Shown one piece after another: positions 10,609 through 19,756 of a stretch of DNA of 64,000 nucleotides. Under the pieces are notes generated by a model. That model saw nothing but the letters and a program-made list of their open reading frames with translations. It searched no databases and had not been told where the DNA came from. The DNA is from Paenibacillus sabinae T27 (GTDB lineage: Bacteria; Bacillota; Bacilli; Paenibacillales; Paenibacillaceae), in the NCBI RefSeq assembly GCF_000612505.1, contig NZ_CP004078.1, forward strand, positions 3,635,252 through 3,699,251, given 5' to 3'. Every line of letters begins with the position of its first letter. Position 1 is the first letter of the stretch. Position numbers and translations under genes: made by a program.

Positions 10609-13230
10609 TTAGTTGTCGAATTTGCCATAGAAAGCGTTGCGGTATACGTCGGCAAGTTCACTTACCAGCGGCAGCTTCGGATTGGCAGTTGTGCACTGGT
10701 CTTCGAAGGCTTTATCGGCCAGGTAGTCTACATTGGCTTCGAAATCCTTCGGATCAATGCCCAGTTGCTGGAAGGAATCTTCGATACCCAGTTTTTTGTT
10801 CAGCTCGCGAATGGCGTTGATCAGGCTGTTGATACCTTCTTCGGTAGTGCGAGCCGGCAGTCCCAGAATACGGGCGATTTCAGCGTAGCGCTCGTCAGCC
10901 ACAAAGTGCGAATATTTCGGGAACGAAGCGAACTTCGAAGGTTTCTTCGCATTGTAGCGGATAACGTGCGGCAACAGGATAGCGTTAGTGCGTCCATGAG
11001 GTGTGTGGTATTGACCGCCCCATTTGTGCGCCAAGCTGTGGTTGATGCCCAGGAATGCGTTGGCAAAGGCCATACCGGCCAGCGTCGATGCATTGTGCAT
11101 TTTCTCGCGGGCAAGCTTGTCGGCTTGCAGTGCGGATTTCTCCAGATATTGGAACACCAACTGAATAGCTTTGATAGCAAGACCGTCGGAGTAGTCGCTT
11201 GCCAGGATGGACACATAGGCTTCGATCGCATGTGTCAGCACGTCCATACCCGTATCGGCAACAGCTGTTCTAGGCAAGCTGTATACGAATTCCGGATCGA
11301 TAATGGCTACGTCAGGAGTAAGCTCATAATCAGCCAGCGGATACTTAACATTTGGAGTAATTGTTTTGTCGGTAATAACCGCGAAGGAGGTTACTTCCGA
11401 ACCTGTACCCGAAGTTGTAGGGATGGCAACAAATTTCGCTTTGATGCCCAGTTTCGGGAATTTGTAGACCCGTTTGCGGATGTCCAGGAATTTTTGTTTC
11501 AGACCATCAAAGTCAGCATCCGGATGTTCGTAGAACAGCCACATTCCTTTTGCAGCATCCATGGAGGAACCGCCGCCAAGGGCGATGATGCAGTCCGGCT
11601 GGAATCTGTTCATCATGGCCGTACCTTTTTCAACCGTAGTTGTCGATGGATCCGGTTCAACTTCCGAGAACACTTCGATTGCTACAGGAGTTTGGCGTTG
11701 ACGCAGGTAGTGCTCAACTCTTTCCACGTAGCCAAGCTTAACCATCATCGGGTCAGTAATGATTGCGACACGAGTGATGTCAGGCATTTTAGCCAGGTAT
11801 TGCGTAGCGCCTTTTTCGAAGTAGATCTTTTCCGGTAATTTAAACCATTGCATATTCACGATACGACGATTCACCCTTTTCACGTTGATCAAGTTAATGG
11901 CAGTAACGTTTTGGGATACCGAGTTACGTCCGTACGATCCGCATCCCAGAGTCAGCGAAGGGATGTTCGTGTTATAGATGTCGCCGATTGCGCCATGAGT
12001 CGAAGGCGAATTGACGAGAATACGTCCGGTTTGCAGACGGTTCGAGAACTTCATGATTACTTCTTCGTTGTTGGAGTGGATGGCCGAGCTGTGGCCCATA
12101 CCGCCAAACTCAACAACTTGCGCCGCACGTTCGATACCTTGATCGGCATTCTTAACTTTATAGCAAGCCAGAACCGGGCTCAGTTTTTCAGCGGACAGCG
12201 GGTATTTGGTACCTACGCCTTCCAGTTCGGCGATCAGGATTTTGGTGCCTGCAGGAACTTGAATTCCGCACATTTCGGCGATTTTCACTGCGGATTGACC
12301 GACGATTACCGGGTTAACCGCGCATTTTTCCACGTTCATTGCGCCGTTGGTCAGTTTAGCTGCTTCTTCTTTGTTAACAAAGTAACAGCCATTAGCGATC
12401 AATTTCTTCTTCACTTGGTCGAAAATCGGCTCTTCAATAATGATAGCTTGCTCGGATGCGCAGATCATGCCGTTGTCAAAAGTTTTGGAAAGAATGATGT
12501 CATTAACCGCTTGATCGATATTAGCGCTCTTCTCAATGAAGGCAGGCACGTTACCAGGGCCTACGCCCAGAGCCGGTTTACCGCAGCTGTATGCCGCTTT
12601 AACCATTGCGGATCCGCCTGTTGCCAGGATCAGAGCCACGCCGTCGTTGTTCATCAATGCGTTGGTTTTGTCCATGGTCGGTTGCTCGATCCATTGGATG
12701 CAGTTCTCAGGAGCGCCTGCTTTTACTGCTGCGTCATGCAAAATTTTTGCTGCTGCGGCACTACAAGCTTGCGCGGATGGATGGAAACCGAATATAATAG
12801 GATTACGCGTCTTAATGGAAATCAACGCTTTAAACATCGTGGTGGATGTTGGGTTGGTTACCGGAGTGATACCCATTACGACGCCGACCGGCTCAGCAAT
12901 CTTTTGGTAGCTGTCGTAAACATTATCTTCAATTACGCCTACTGTTTTGTCATACTTGATTCCGTGCCAGATATATTCCGTTGCGAAAATGTTTTTCGTG
13001 ATTTTGTCTTCATAAACACCACGGCCTGTTTCTTCAACAGCCAATTTTGCCAGGTACATGTGTTTGTCCAAACCGGCCAGCGCCATTGCATGAACGATTT
13101 TGTCAACTTGTTCCTGATCGAGAGCCATGAATGCTTCTTGAGCTTTCTTCGCTTTATCCACCAGAGTCTGAATATATTCTTCAGCGGTTGGTTGTTGCAC
13201 TTGGGCGGCTACTTCATTCTTAACTGCCAT
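10609..13230 (-). CDS. adhE: Bifunctional acetaldehyde-CoA/alcohol dehydrogenase AdhE
   Basis: 873 residues with the full two-domain layout. Residues 1-~440 are a CoA-acylating aldehyde dehydrogenase (catalytic Cys in NGMICASEQ). The C-terminal half is an iron-dependent alcohol dehydrogenase (GGGSSMDAAKGMW, ATTSGTGSEVT-like segment, and the metal-binding histidines in INHSLAHKWGGQYHTPHGR). It reduces acetyl-CoA through acetaldehyde to ethanol and re-oxidises two NADH. The long enzyme usually forms helical spirosomes. It lies upstream of pflB on the same strand with a separate regulatory region between. An Fnr/Rex-like box and a CcpA cre-like site lie in front of it, which fits redox and carbon control. 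Confidence 0.98.
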   Translation of the reverse strand: MAVKNEVAAQVQQPTAEEYIQTLVDKAKKAQEAFMALDQEQVDKIVHAMALAGLDKHMYLAKLAVEETGRGVYEDKITKNIFATEYIWHGIKYDKTVGVIEDNVYDSYQKIAEPVGVVMGITPVTNPTSTTMFKALISIKTRNPIIFGFHPSAQACSAAAAKILHDAAVKAGAPENCIQWIEQPTMDKTNALMNNDGVALILATGGSAMVKAAYSCGKPALGVGPGNVPAFIEKSANIDQAVNDIILSKTFDNGMICASEQAIIIEEPIFDQVKKKLIANGCYFVNKEEAAKLTNGAMNVEKCAVNPVIVGQSAVKIAEMCGIQVPAGTKILIAELEGVGTKYPLSAEKLSPVLACYKVKNADQGIERAAQVVEFGGMGHSSAIHSNNEEVIMKFSNRLQTGRILVNSPSTHGAIGDIYNTNIPSLTLGCGSYGRNSVSQNVTAINLINVKRVNRRIVNMQWFKLPEKIYFEKGATQYLAKMPDITRVAIITDPMMVKLGYVERVEHYLRQRQTPVAIEVFSEVEPDPSTTTVEKGTAMMNRFQPDCIIALGGGSSMDAAKGMWLFYEHPDADFDGLKQKFLDIRKRVYKFPKLGIKAKFVAIPTTSGTGSEVTSFAVITDKTITPNVKYPLADYELTPDVAIIDPEFVYSLPRTAVADTGMDVLTHAIEAYVSILASDYSDGLAIKAIQLVFQYLEKSALQADKLAREKMHNASTLAGMAFANAFLGINHSLAHKWGGQYHTPHGRTNAILLPHVIRYNAKKPSKFASFPKYSHFVADERYAEIARILGLPARTTEEGINSLINAIRELNKKLGIEDSFQQLGIDPKDFEANVDYLADKAFEDQCTTANPKLPLVSELADVYRNAFYGKFDN

Positions 13231-13306
13231 TTCCCTCGTCCTCCTGTCAATTTGTGTGTTGTTCTTCTCTACACCTCGATAATATCACATCAAATGCGAC
13301 TTGTAT

Positions 13307-13322
13307 AGTGAAATCTTTCACA
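13307..13322. promoter_or_regulatory. Fnr- or Rex-type box upstream of adhE
   Basis: AGTGA-AATCTT-TCACA, extended as TAGTGAAATCTTTCACAA, fits Fnr (TGTGA-N6-TCACA) and also Rex (TTGTGA-N6-TCACAA) with one mismatch. It lies about 80 bp before the adhE ATG. Which regulator binds cannot be decided from sequence. Confidence 0.65.
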
Positions 13323-13348
13323 AAGTATAAAATTTTTTTGCGCGCTTT

Positions 13349-13362
13349 TCAAAGCGCTTACA
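13349..13362. promoter_or_regulatory. Candidate CcpA cre site upstream of adhE
   Basis: TCAAAGCGCTTACA matches the cre consensus TGWAARCGYTWNCW at 13 of 14 positions. It is 119 bp before the adhE start. Carbon catabolite control is inferred. Confidence 0.5.
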
Positions 13363-14028
13363 TTTTGGGTTATTTTCAGGGACGTCCTACCTACTCCCCC
13401 TTCTTATATATGCTCAGGAAACCGTTGATTCTGGCCGATCAATAGAAGAATTCAATGCGATCAATTACCGATTACCCAAGAAACGCAGGTTCAAATATCT
13501 TTCCATGCTATTATTCCTAATTTTAAATAAAGAATTCGTCTAACTCCATGAACGGCAACAAAAGCACCGACAAGCGCCGATCCGGGATGCTCCCCGAGAA
13601 AATGCTCAATAAATCGTTCATATAGAAGAAAGCGAAATATGCTCGTGCCGATAAACGACATGATCCGGATTCCTGGAACTTCATAATAGAACGGATTTTG
13701 AGATAAAAAGCAGACGCTCTATTCACCCGTTTCCGTATGGCCGAAGTTAACGCATGTACTACCATAATTTCCTGCTTCCCGGCCCACTGCTCTCTTCCCG
13801 CAAGTTCCCGCTGAGCAAGATCGGCTCCGAAACTCCCGAACCCAATCCTCTATAAGAAACCTTTGTCCTGCCCGCCTATGAAAGTTGTTTCCAAATCGAG
13901 TTTCTCGCTTGCCTAAGACTCAACCATCATTTATAGTAAAAAAAGCTATTTGCCGTAGTCAGTGACCACGTCATACAACTTCAATTGGAAATAAATATTA
14001 GAAATCACACTTAAAATCATGCTTTTGA
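13363..14028. other. Gene-poor gap between adhE and fnr
   Basis: About 670 bases hold no gene I can support. An 80-codon minus-strand open frame (13523-13765) has no ribosome site and no recognisable family. The sequence is moderately AT-rich, and no repeat or RNA structure stands out before the Fnr box at 14029. Confidence 0.5.
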
Positions 14029-14044
14029 AGTGAAAATAATCACA
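14029..14044. promoter_or_regulatory. Fnr box upstream of fnr
   Basis: AGTGA-AAATAA-TCACA differs from TGTGA-N6-TCACA only at the first base. It lies 115 bp before the fnr start and about 60 bp before a TATAAT at 14105, so autoregulation of fnr is likely. Confidence 0.7.
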
Positions 14045-14158
14045 ATGTTGAAAATTAGACACTTTTTTGCGCAAATCTTTCACCCATATTGAGGAATTTC
14101 ATTGTATAATTAATTTAAAATTTACTGAAAAACTGAGGGAATAAAGGGGATGTCGATT

Positions 14159-14875
14159 ATGAAAGAACACACCAATGTCATCGAAGCCCATGGCAATACA
14201 AACTGTTTCTCCGAACAAAACTTTAACAGACTGCTGGTAACGATGAAAGAACGTCTGGTTCCTGAAGGCTCCCATTTATTCTGGGAAGGCGACTACTCGG
14301 ATAAGCTGTTTTACATCAAACGCGGACGCGTCAAGCTGACCAAATCCACGGATGAAGGAAAAGAACTCATTCTTTATATGTATCAGGCAGGCGATATGGT
14401 CGGTCAAGCCGATCCGTTCTTCAGCACGAAGCACAGCTTCACCGCCGAAGTGATCGAGGAAAGTGAAGTCGGCGTGATCGAGCACAAGGATCTGGAAATT
14501 CTGATTTGCCAGCATTGCGATTTCGCGATTGATTTTATGAAGTGGATGGGTATCCATCACCGTCTGACGCAGACCAAATTCCGCGATCTGATGATGTACG
14601 GCAAGCCCGGCGCCCTCTGCTCCACGCTGATCCGTCTGAGCAACACGTACGGCGAGAAGAACGGCGAAGCCATTCTGATCAACAAAAAGATTACGCACAC
14701 CGACCTGTCCAACATGATCGGCGCAACTCGCGAGAGCGTTAACCGCATGCTTAGCGATCTGCGCAAAAAAGACGCCGTAGAATACGAGAACGGCATGATT
14801 GTTATTAAAGACATTGAAATGCTACAGGAAATCTGCCACTGCGAGCTGTGTCCGAACGAGATTTGCCGAATCTAG
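14159..14875 (+). CDS. fnr: Fnr, anaerobic Crp/Fnr-family regulator with C-terminal Fe-S cysteines
   Basis: 238 residues from the ATG at 14159, which has AAGGGG nine bases upstream; an ATG at 14150 would give 241. An N-terminal cyclic-nucleotide-like beta-roll (LFWEGDYSDKLFYIKRGRVKL) is followed by a dimerisation helix and an HTH (HTDLSNMIGATRESVNRML). The C terminus CHCELCPNEICRI has Cys226/228, 231 and 236, the CxxC-x4-C arrangement of Bacillus Fnr that binds an oxygen-labile [4Fe-4S] cluster. It probably activates the pfl, adh, nir and ric promoters in this window, all of which carry matching boxes, and its own promoter. Confidence 0.95.
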   Translation: MKEHTNVIEAHGNTNCFSEQNFNRLLVTMKERLVPEGSHLFWEGDYSDKLFYIKRGRVKLTKSTDEGKELILYMYQAGDMVGQADPFFSTKHSFTAEVIEESEVGVIEHKDLEILICQHCDFAIDFMKWMGIHHRLTQTKFRDLMMYGKPGALCSTLIRLSNTYGEKNGEAILINKKITHTDLSNMIGATRESVNRMLSDLRKKDAVEYENGMIVIKDIEMLQEICHCELCPNEICRI

Positions 14876-14961
14876 CACTAACACTTCAACTCTTTACCCT
14901 CTTTACACCTCAGTGAAACATACATGTTTATTATAATTCGGTCTTATATTGTTCATGGCCG

Positions 14962-14993
14962 CAGGCGTCCGGTATCGGACGCTTTTTTTATGC
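14962..14993 (+). terminator. Intrinsic terminator of fnr
   Basis: GCGTCCG-GTAT-CGGACGC followed by TTTTTTT, about 90 bp after the fnr stop codon. Confidence 0.88.
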
Positions 14994-15027
14994 CCGGATT
15001 ACCCCTTGTCTATTGTTTCGAATATAA

Positions 15028-15066
15028 AAAAGACCACCGCTCAAAGCCCGGACAGGACATTAAGCG
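15028..15066 (-). terminator. Likely terminator of the nirBDC operon
   Basis: On the minus strand CCGCT and AGCGG enclose about 20 bases and are followed by TGGTCTTTTTT. A second small hairpin (GCAGCAGAGGCTGC) precedes it. It lies 50 bp after the nirC stop. The stem is short, so this is a moderate call. Confidence 0.5.
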
Positions 15067-15114
15067 GCAGCCTCTGCTGCGTACAGCGATTTATGAGTAG
15101 AAAAAACAGACGAT

Positions 15115-15906
15115 TTACTTGGACTTAACTGCGCCTCTTACGGGCGAAATGACCCAATAAGCCATACCTACGAAGATCCCGCCGCCGATGATGTTGCCCA
15201 GCGTGACCGGAATCATATTATGCAGCCAACCGGCCAGGGTAACGGTCTCCGGATGGTTCGGCAGCAGCAGCGCCACGCTCATCAGCGTCATGTTGGCTAC
15301 ACTGTGTTCATAGCCGCTCGCGATAAAGGCAAGCAGACACCACCAGATCAGCACAAGCTTGGCGCCTTCGCTCTTCGCACGCGACGACATCCAGATCGCC
15401 AGACAGACGAGCCAGTTACAGAGAATGCCTCGGAAGAACAGCTCGGAGAATGGCAGGCTCATCTTCTTGGCCGCCGCTGCAAAGATCAGATGATCGGGTC
15501 CGGCAGCCTTGAACAGCCCCGCTTCCTGAACCAGCCAGGCGAGCAGCAGCGCGCCAGCCAGATTACCCAGGAAGACAACCACCCAGTTCTTGGCGGTATC
15601 CCACAGACTTGTCCGCCCGGCCAGGGTGCTGGCGGTAAAGAACATGTTATTTCCGGTAAACAGCTCCGAGCCCGCAAAGATTACCAGCGTCAGCGCGATG
15701 CCGAAGGTGGAGCCCATAACGAGGGGCTGGAAGGGCGACTTGGCCGCGGCCAGCGGCGCCCCCAATGTAAAGATTAGAATAATGCCGATTCCCACATAAG
15801 CCCCCGCCAGCAGCGCGGCCAATGCGTACCTGGGCAAACTTTCGTTCATTTTGTCGCGTTTGGCTACCGCCGCTTCAACAATCGTTTCCACACTTTGCGT
15901 AAACAT
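15115..15906 (-). CDS. nirC: Formate/nitrite transporter family channel (NirC type)
   Basis: 263 residues from the ATG at 15906, with GGGGG eight bases upstream; the open frame extends far upstream into nirD and is not coding there. Six membrane segments and the family motifs are visible: GAYVGIGIILIFTLGAPL, FAGSELFTGNNMFF, GNLAGALLLAWL, FFRGILCNWLVCLAIWMS and HSVANMTLMS. FNT channels conduct formate, nitrite or hydrosulfide across the cytoplasmic membrane as pentamers. Its position directly after nirBD indicates nitrite uptake or export. It is the last gene of a nirB-nirD-nirC operon. Confidence 0.92.
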   Translation of the reverse strand: MFTQSVETIVEAAVAKRDKMNESLPRYALAALLAGAYVGIGIILIFTLGAPLAAAKSPFQPLVMGSTFGIALTLVIFAGSELFTGNNMFFTASTLAGRTSLWDTAKNWVVVFLGNLAGALLLAWLVQEAGLFKAAGPDHLIFAAAAKKMSLPFSELFFRGILCNWLVCLAIWMSSRAKSEGAKLVLIWWCLLAFIASGYEHSVANMTLMSVALLLPNHPETVTLAGWLHNMIPVTLGNIIGGGIFVGMAYWVISPVRGAVKSK

Positions 15907-15940
15907 CTCTCTAACCCCCGTCGTTATCTCATTGTAAGTC

Positions 15941-16261
15941 CTAAATCCCGATAAATATGGTGTCTCCGTCGATATGAACCGGATAAACCGTCGCTTGCCC
16001 CTTGTCGGGCGCCTGAACTTCGCCGGTGCGAAGGTCGATTTTCCAGTCATACAGGGGGTCGTACAGATAGTGTCCCGAGACGATGCCTTCGGCCAGAGGG
16101 CCTCCCTTTGGATGCGGATTGCGGTTCTCCAGCGCATAGAACTCGTCACCGGAAGTGCGGAACACGGCCAGCTCTTTGCCTTCGATAACAACGACGCGGC
16201 CAATTTGTTTCAGATAGTCCTGTACCTTGCCTGCGGCATAGGTTTGTCTTGCTGCTTCCAT
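15941..16261 (-). CDS. nirD: NirD, small subunit of NADH-dependent nitrite reductase
   Basis: 106 residues from the ATG at 16261 (AAGGAG upstream). It has a Rieske-like fold (ELAVFRTSGDEFYALENRNPHPKGGPLAEGIVSG, LYDPLYDWKIDLRTG). It lacks the two Cys of a true [2Fe-2S] Rieske centre, as is usual for NirD. It partners NirB in reducing nitrite to ammonium in the cytoplasm. The gene lies 28 bp after nirB and 34 bp before nirC on the same strand. Confidence 0.94.
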   Translation of the reverse strand: MEAARQTYAAGKVQDYLKQIGRVVVIEGKELAVFRTSGDEFYALENRNPHPKGGPLAEGIVSGHYLYDPLYDWKIDLRTGEVQAPDKGQATVYPVHIDGDTIFIGI

Positions 16262-16289
16262 CGCTCTCTCTCCTTTTGACCGAATTGGC

Positions 16290-18719
16290 TTAACGGATTT
16301 CCGCCTTTTCAAACAGCGCGCTGCGTGTAGAGTCGTCGTTCAGCATTTTTTTCCATGGATCATTTACCTGGCTCAAGGCAAAATCGATACGCTGCGCCAG
16401 TGCTTTGCGTTCTTCCTCGTTGTCCAGAATAGCAGATTTGATCTGGTCCAACCCGAGGCGTTCCACCCATTCGGACGTTCTTTCCTGGTAATTGCCGGTT
16501 TCGCGGTAATACTGCATAACAGCGGAGCAGATTTCGACCAGCTCTTCGTCCGTCTTCACTTTGCAGAAGGAATCCGCGATCCGCGGCTTGATGCCGCCGT
16601 TGCCGCCGATGAACACTTCCCAGCCGCCGTCGTTGCCGACGATGCCGATGTCCTTCGTGCACGATTCCGCGCAGTTCCGCGGACAGCCGTTGACAGCCAT
16701 CTTGAATTTGGCGGGGAAATCCAGACGCTCGTACTTCCGCTCCAGCATCGCCCCAACGCCCATCGAATCCTGGGTACCGAAGCGGCAGAACTGCGATCCG
16801 ACACAGGTCTTGACCGTACGCAGCGATTTGGCGTAAGCATAGCCGGAAGGCATATCCAGCTCTTCCCAAACCTTGGGCACATCCTCTTTCTTGACGCCGA
16901 TCAGATCCAGACGCTGGCCGCCGGTTACTTTGACAACCTTGACATCATATTTAATGGAGACATCGGCGATTCTCTTCAGATCTTCCGGCGTCGTTACTCC
17001 GCCATACATGCGAGGAACAACAGTGAAAGTGCCGTCCTTCTGGATGTTGGCGCTCATCCGCTCATTGACAAAACGCGATTCCTTCTCGTCTTCATGCATA
17101 TCCGGGTAGATCATGCCCAGATAATAGTTGACCGCAGGACGGCATTTCGAACAGCCTTCTTCCTGCTTCCAGCCGAGGACGTTCATGACCTCTTTGGTCG
17201 TCGTAAGCCCTTTGGCCCGAATTTCGGCCACAATTTCATCCCGGCTGAGCGTTGTGCAGCCGCAGATGCCGGTCTTCGCGCTCTGCTCGAAGCCGTCGCC
17301 AAGCACATATTGAAGAATTTGTTCCACGACCGGCTTGCAGCCGCCGCATGACCGTGTGGCGCCGGTGCAGGCTTTAATCTCATCCACGGTCGTAAAGCCG
17401 TTGTCCTGAATCGCGTCAACAATTGCCTTCTTGGTCACGCCGTTACAGCCGCAGACGATTTCTTCGCCCGGCATGCTTTCGACGGATGCCGTCTTCTTGG
17501 CCCCACCTCCGCCGCAGCAGCCGGTACCCATGACGTCTGCATAAATGTCGTCTGTCATCTCCGAGCCCTGCTTCACCAGCTTTTGCAGGTTGGCGGATTC
17601 CGTCACATCGCCGAACAGAACAGCACCGACAATCATGTTGTCCTTCAGCAAAATTTTCTTGTAGGTTCTCTTCCAGTCATCTTTGGCGGAGATAACGGTG
17701 TGCTCCGGCGTGTCGATGAATTCCCCGGCAGAAAAAACGTCCACGCCGGAAATTTTCAGCTTGGTCGAGACGACTGAGCCTTCATACGGCTTTGTTTCCG
17801 CGCCGGACAAATGCTTCGCGAGCACATTTCCCTGTTCGAACAGCGGAGCTACCAGACCGTAGCAGGCGCCTCGATGCTCAGCGCATTCGCCCACGGAATA
17901 CACATTTTCAAGCGAAGTTTGCAGATAGTCGTCCACTACGATGCCCCGGTTCACTTCAATTCCGCTCGCCTTCGCTACATCCACATTCGGCTTAATACCG
18001 ACCGCCATGACTACGAACTGCGCTTCAAGCTCCGTGCCGTCGCTAAAGCGCAGACCGCTCACCCGCTCTTCGCCGGTCAGCTCAACCGTCTGTTTGCCCA
18101 TGGCGAACTTGACGCCCTGGCGTTCCAGTTCCGCTTTCAGCATCGAAGCGGCGGTATGATCCAGCTGCCGCTCCATCAGATCCTCCATCAGGTGGACGAC
18201 GGTTACGTCCATTCCCAGGTTCACAAGCCCTTTGGCCGCCTCAAGTCCAAGCAGTCCGCCGCCGATAACGGCCGCTTTGTTGTACTCCTTCGCAGCTTGC
18301 AGCATCGCTTCGCAGTCGGCAATGTCGCGGAAGCCGACGACGCCTTCCTTGCCGCTGCCGGGAATCGGCAGAATGAACGAATTTGACCCGGTGGCGATAA
18401 TGACTTTATCGTAATCGGCTGTCAAACCGTTCTCCGCGATAACCTTCCGCGATTCTCCGTCAATGCGGGTTACTGCGGTTCCAGTATGCAGCGTAATGCC
18501 GTTCTCCTTGTACCAGTTCCAGTCGTTCAGGATAATATCGTCTACATTTTTGCTTCCTTCGAGGACGTAAGACAGCATAATGCGGTTATAGTTGGGATAT
18601 GGCTCGCTGCCGAAGACGGTAATGTCATAATTGCCGCCCAGCTTCAAAATCTGTTCAATGGTGCCCACGCCTGCCATGCCGTTGCCGATCAATACTAATT
18701 TTTCTCGATTCGATGTCAT
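16290..18719 (-). CDS. nirB: NirB, large subunit of NADH-dependent nitrite reductase
   Basis: 809 residues from the ATG at 18719 (GGAGG eight bases upstream; a TTG at 18737 is less likely). Domain order is as follows: an FAD/NAD(P)H oxidoreductase (VLIGNGMAGVGTIEQIL; GGGLLGLEAAKGL), then BFD-like [2Fe-2S] domains (VCGCNGVTKK, TRSCGGCKP; second CGCTTL, CSKCRP), then the nitrite/sulfite reductase half. The last part holds siroheme-[4Fe-4S] cysteines in TCVGSQFC and GCPRNCAES. It reduces nitrite to ammonium with NADH. Two Fnr-type boxes 21 bp apart upstream suggest anaerobic (dissimilatory or detoxifying) use rather than assimilation. Confidence 0.97.
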   Translation of the reverse strand: MTSNREKLVLIGNGMAGVGTIEQILKLGGNYDITVFGSEPYPNYNRIMLSYVLEGSKNVDDIILNDWNWYKENGITLHTGTAVTRIDGESRKVIAENGLTADYDKVIIATGSNSFILPIPGSGKEGVVGFRDIADCEAMLQAAKEYNKAAVIGGGLLGLEAAKGLVNLGMDVTVVHLMEDLMERQLDHTAASMLKAELERQGVKFAMGKQTVELTGEERVSGLRFSDGTELEAQFVVMAVGIKPNVDVAKASGIEVNRGIVVDDYLQTSLENVYSVGECAEHRGACYGLVAPLFEQGNVLAKHLSGAETKPYEGSVVSTKLKISGVDVFSAGEFIDTPEHTVISAKDDWKRTYKKILLKDNMIVGAVLFGDVTESANLQKLVKQGSEMTDDIYADVMGTGCCGGGGAKKTASVESMPGEEIVCGCNGVTKKAIVDAIQDNGFTTVDEIKACTGATRSCGGCKPVVEQILQYVLGDGFEQSAKTGICGCTTLSRDEIVAEIRAKGLTTTKEVMNVLGWKQEEGCSKCRPAVNYYLGMIYPDMHEDEKESRFVNERMSANIQKDGTFTVVPRMYGGVTTPEDLKRIADVSIKYDVKVVKVTGGQRLDLIGVKKEDVPKVWEELDMPSGYAYAKSLRTVKTCVGSQFCRFGTQDSMGVGAMLERKYERLDFPAKFKMAVNGCPRNCAESCTKDIGIVGNDGGWEVFIGGNGGIKPRIADSFCKVKTDEELVEICSAVMQYYRETGNYQERTSEWVERLGLDQIKSAILDNEEERKALAQRIDFALSQVNDPWKKMLNDDSTRSALFEKAEIR

Positions 18720-18801
18720 TGTCAGGTCCTCCCTCAAAAGCTTTCGTAATCAACTCTAGTGCTTTATAACGGAATTATACTGTTTAAATTTTAACTAGGC
18801 G

Positions 18802-18838
18802 GGTGACCACAGTCACTCCAATAGTGAATGTTTTCACA
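18802..18838. promoter_or_regulatory. Two Fnr-type boxes upstream of nirB
   Basis: GGTGA-CCACAG-TCACT (18802-18817) and AGTGA-ATGTTT-TCACA (18823-18838) have centres 21 bp apart, about two helical turns. They lie roughly 83-120 bp before the nirB ATG. The second is the stronger match to TGTGA-N6-TCACA. Confidence 0.68.
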
Positions 18839-18887
18839 TCAATTTGTAACAAATATTGTTATTTACCCTCTTGACACACGAGAAATA

Positions 18888-18921
18888 GCCGATTCTCCAA
18901 GAATACTCCAGGAAAATCGGC
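18888..18921 (-). terminator. Terminator-like hairpin after ric
   Basis: GCCGATT-TTCC and GGAG-AATCGGC pair across 12 bases on the minus strand, 20 bp after the ric stop. The U-run is weak (TATTTC). Confidence 0.5.
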
Positions 18922-18939
18922 AGCTTTTCGATGCTGAAA

Positions 18940-19647
18940 CTAAGCTTGATATCTTGGGAACAAAATGTTGTTCTCCAGATGAACATGCTCGAATGTCATG
19001 CCTTCCAGTTCTTCCAGCCGCGCATAGGTCAGACGGTAAGTCGTGCAGGCATACTCGGGTGGGGTAAAATCGCCGGTAACGGCGCGAAGCTGTTTGAGAA
19101 TGCTGCCCGCGGCGTCATGCTCTTCCTCTAAATCGTGGAGAGACCGGCGCAGCGCGGACAGGGACTCTTCGTTTCCATCCTGCTCATAGGCAAGAATACT
19201 CGGGAAATCCTGCTCTTCTTCCTTCGCCGTATGCTCGAGTAGCTCATCTTTCAGCTGGTTGAACAGGCGGTAGACTTCTTCCAAATGCGGGGAATCCCCG
19301 CCGTGTACACGATAGACCTTCGTGACGTTCTGGCCGATCAGCGGCAGCTCTTCTCTCAGAAAGCGGTGATGCTTATCCACAATGTGGGCGATCAGCTCTT
19401 CGGACTTGGCTCCGTTCCAAGCAGTATCCCCTTCAAGCACCGGGTACTGCTCCAGCAGCTTGTACAAATCGCCGATGACGGCGTCCGCTTCAAGACCGCG
19501 CTCAATTACTGCCTCCCGAAGCGGTTTTGCGCCGCCGCAGCAGAAATCGATTTTGCTTGCTTTGAAATAATCCGCCGCTTTCGGGAACTGCAGGACGATT
19601 TCTTTTACCAATGTATCGCTATTAAATAAAGGTTGTTTGACGCTCAT
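18940..19647 (-). CDS. ric: Ric/ScdA/YtfE iron-sulfur cluster repair di-iron protein
   Basis: 235 residues. An N-terminal ScdA_N (DUF542) domain has VLQFPKAADYFKASKIDFCCGG with the Cys pair. A hemerythrin-like helical bundle follows, with iron-ligand His/Glu in HIVDKHHRFLREELP, LLEHTAKEEEQDFP, DLEEEHDAAGSILKQL and FEHVHLENNILFP. The family repairs Fe-S clusters damaged by nitric oxide or peroxide, probably by delivering iron. Its place beside nirBDC makes sense, since nitrite reduction releases NO, and a palindromic Fnr-like box lies 70 bp upstream. It is a single gene reading toward nirB. Confidence 0.93.
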   Translation of the reverse strand: MSVKQPLFNSDTLVKEIVLQFPKAADYFKASKIDFCCGGAKPLREAVIERGLEADAVIGDLYKLLEQYPVLEGDTAWNGAKSEELIAHIVDKHHRFLREELPLIGQNVTKVYRVHGGDSPHLEEVYRLFNQLKDELLEHTAKEEEQDFPSILAYEQDGNEESLSALRRSLHDLEEEHDAAGSILKQLRAVTGDFTPPEYACTTYRLTYARLEELEGMTFEHVHLENNILFPRYQA

Positions 19648-19713
19648 CGTGACTCCTCCTTAGGGGTTACTTATTGATCTGCTTCTACAATAACCCCCGA
19701 GGGAGAGCCTCCG

Positions 19714-19729
19714 CGTGATTTGAATCACG
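19714..19729. promoter_or_regulatory. Palindromic Fnr-like box upstream of ric
   Basis: CGTGA-TTTGAA-TCACG keeps the GTGA-N6-TCAC core with C/G at the outer bases. It is centred 74 bp before the ric ATG. Another Crp/Fnr-type regulator is possible. Confidence 0.5.
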
Positions 19730-19756
19730 TCAATTCGAAAATATTGTTGAACAGCC

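Noticed and set aside
11848..13308. 486-codon plus-strand open frame over adhE
   Set aside because: It is antisense to adhE with no ribosome site and no recognisable protein; the same holds for 10765-11838.
13523..13765. 80-codon minus-strand open frame between adhE and fnr
   Set aside because: It has no ribosome site, no family resemblance and an unusual composition. I treated the gap as non-coding.
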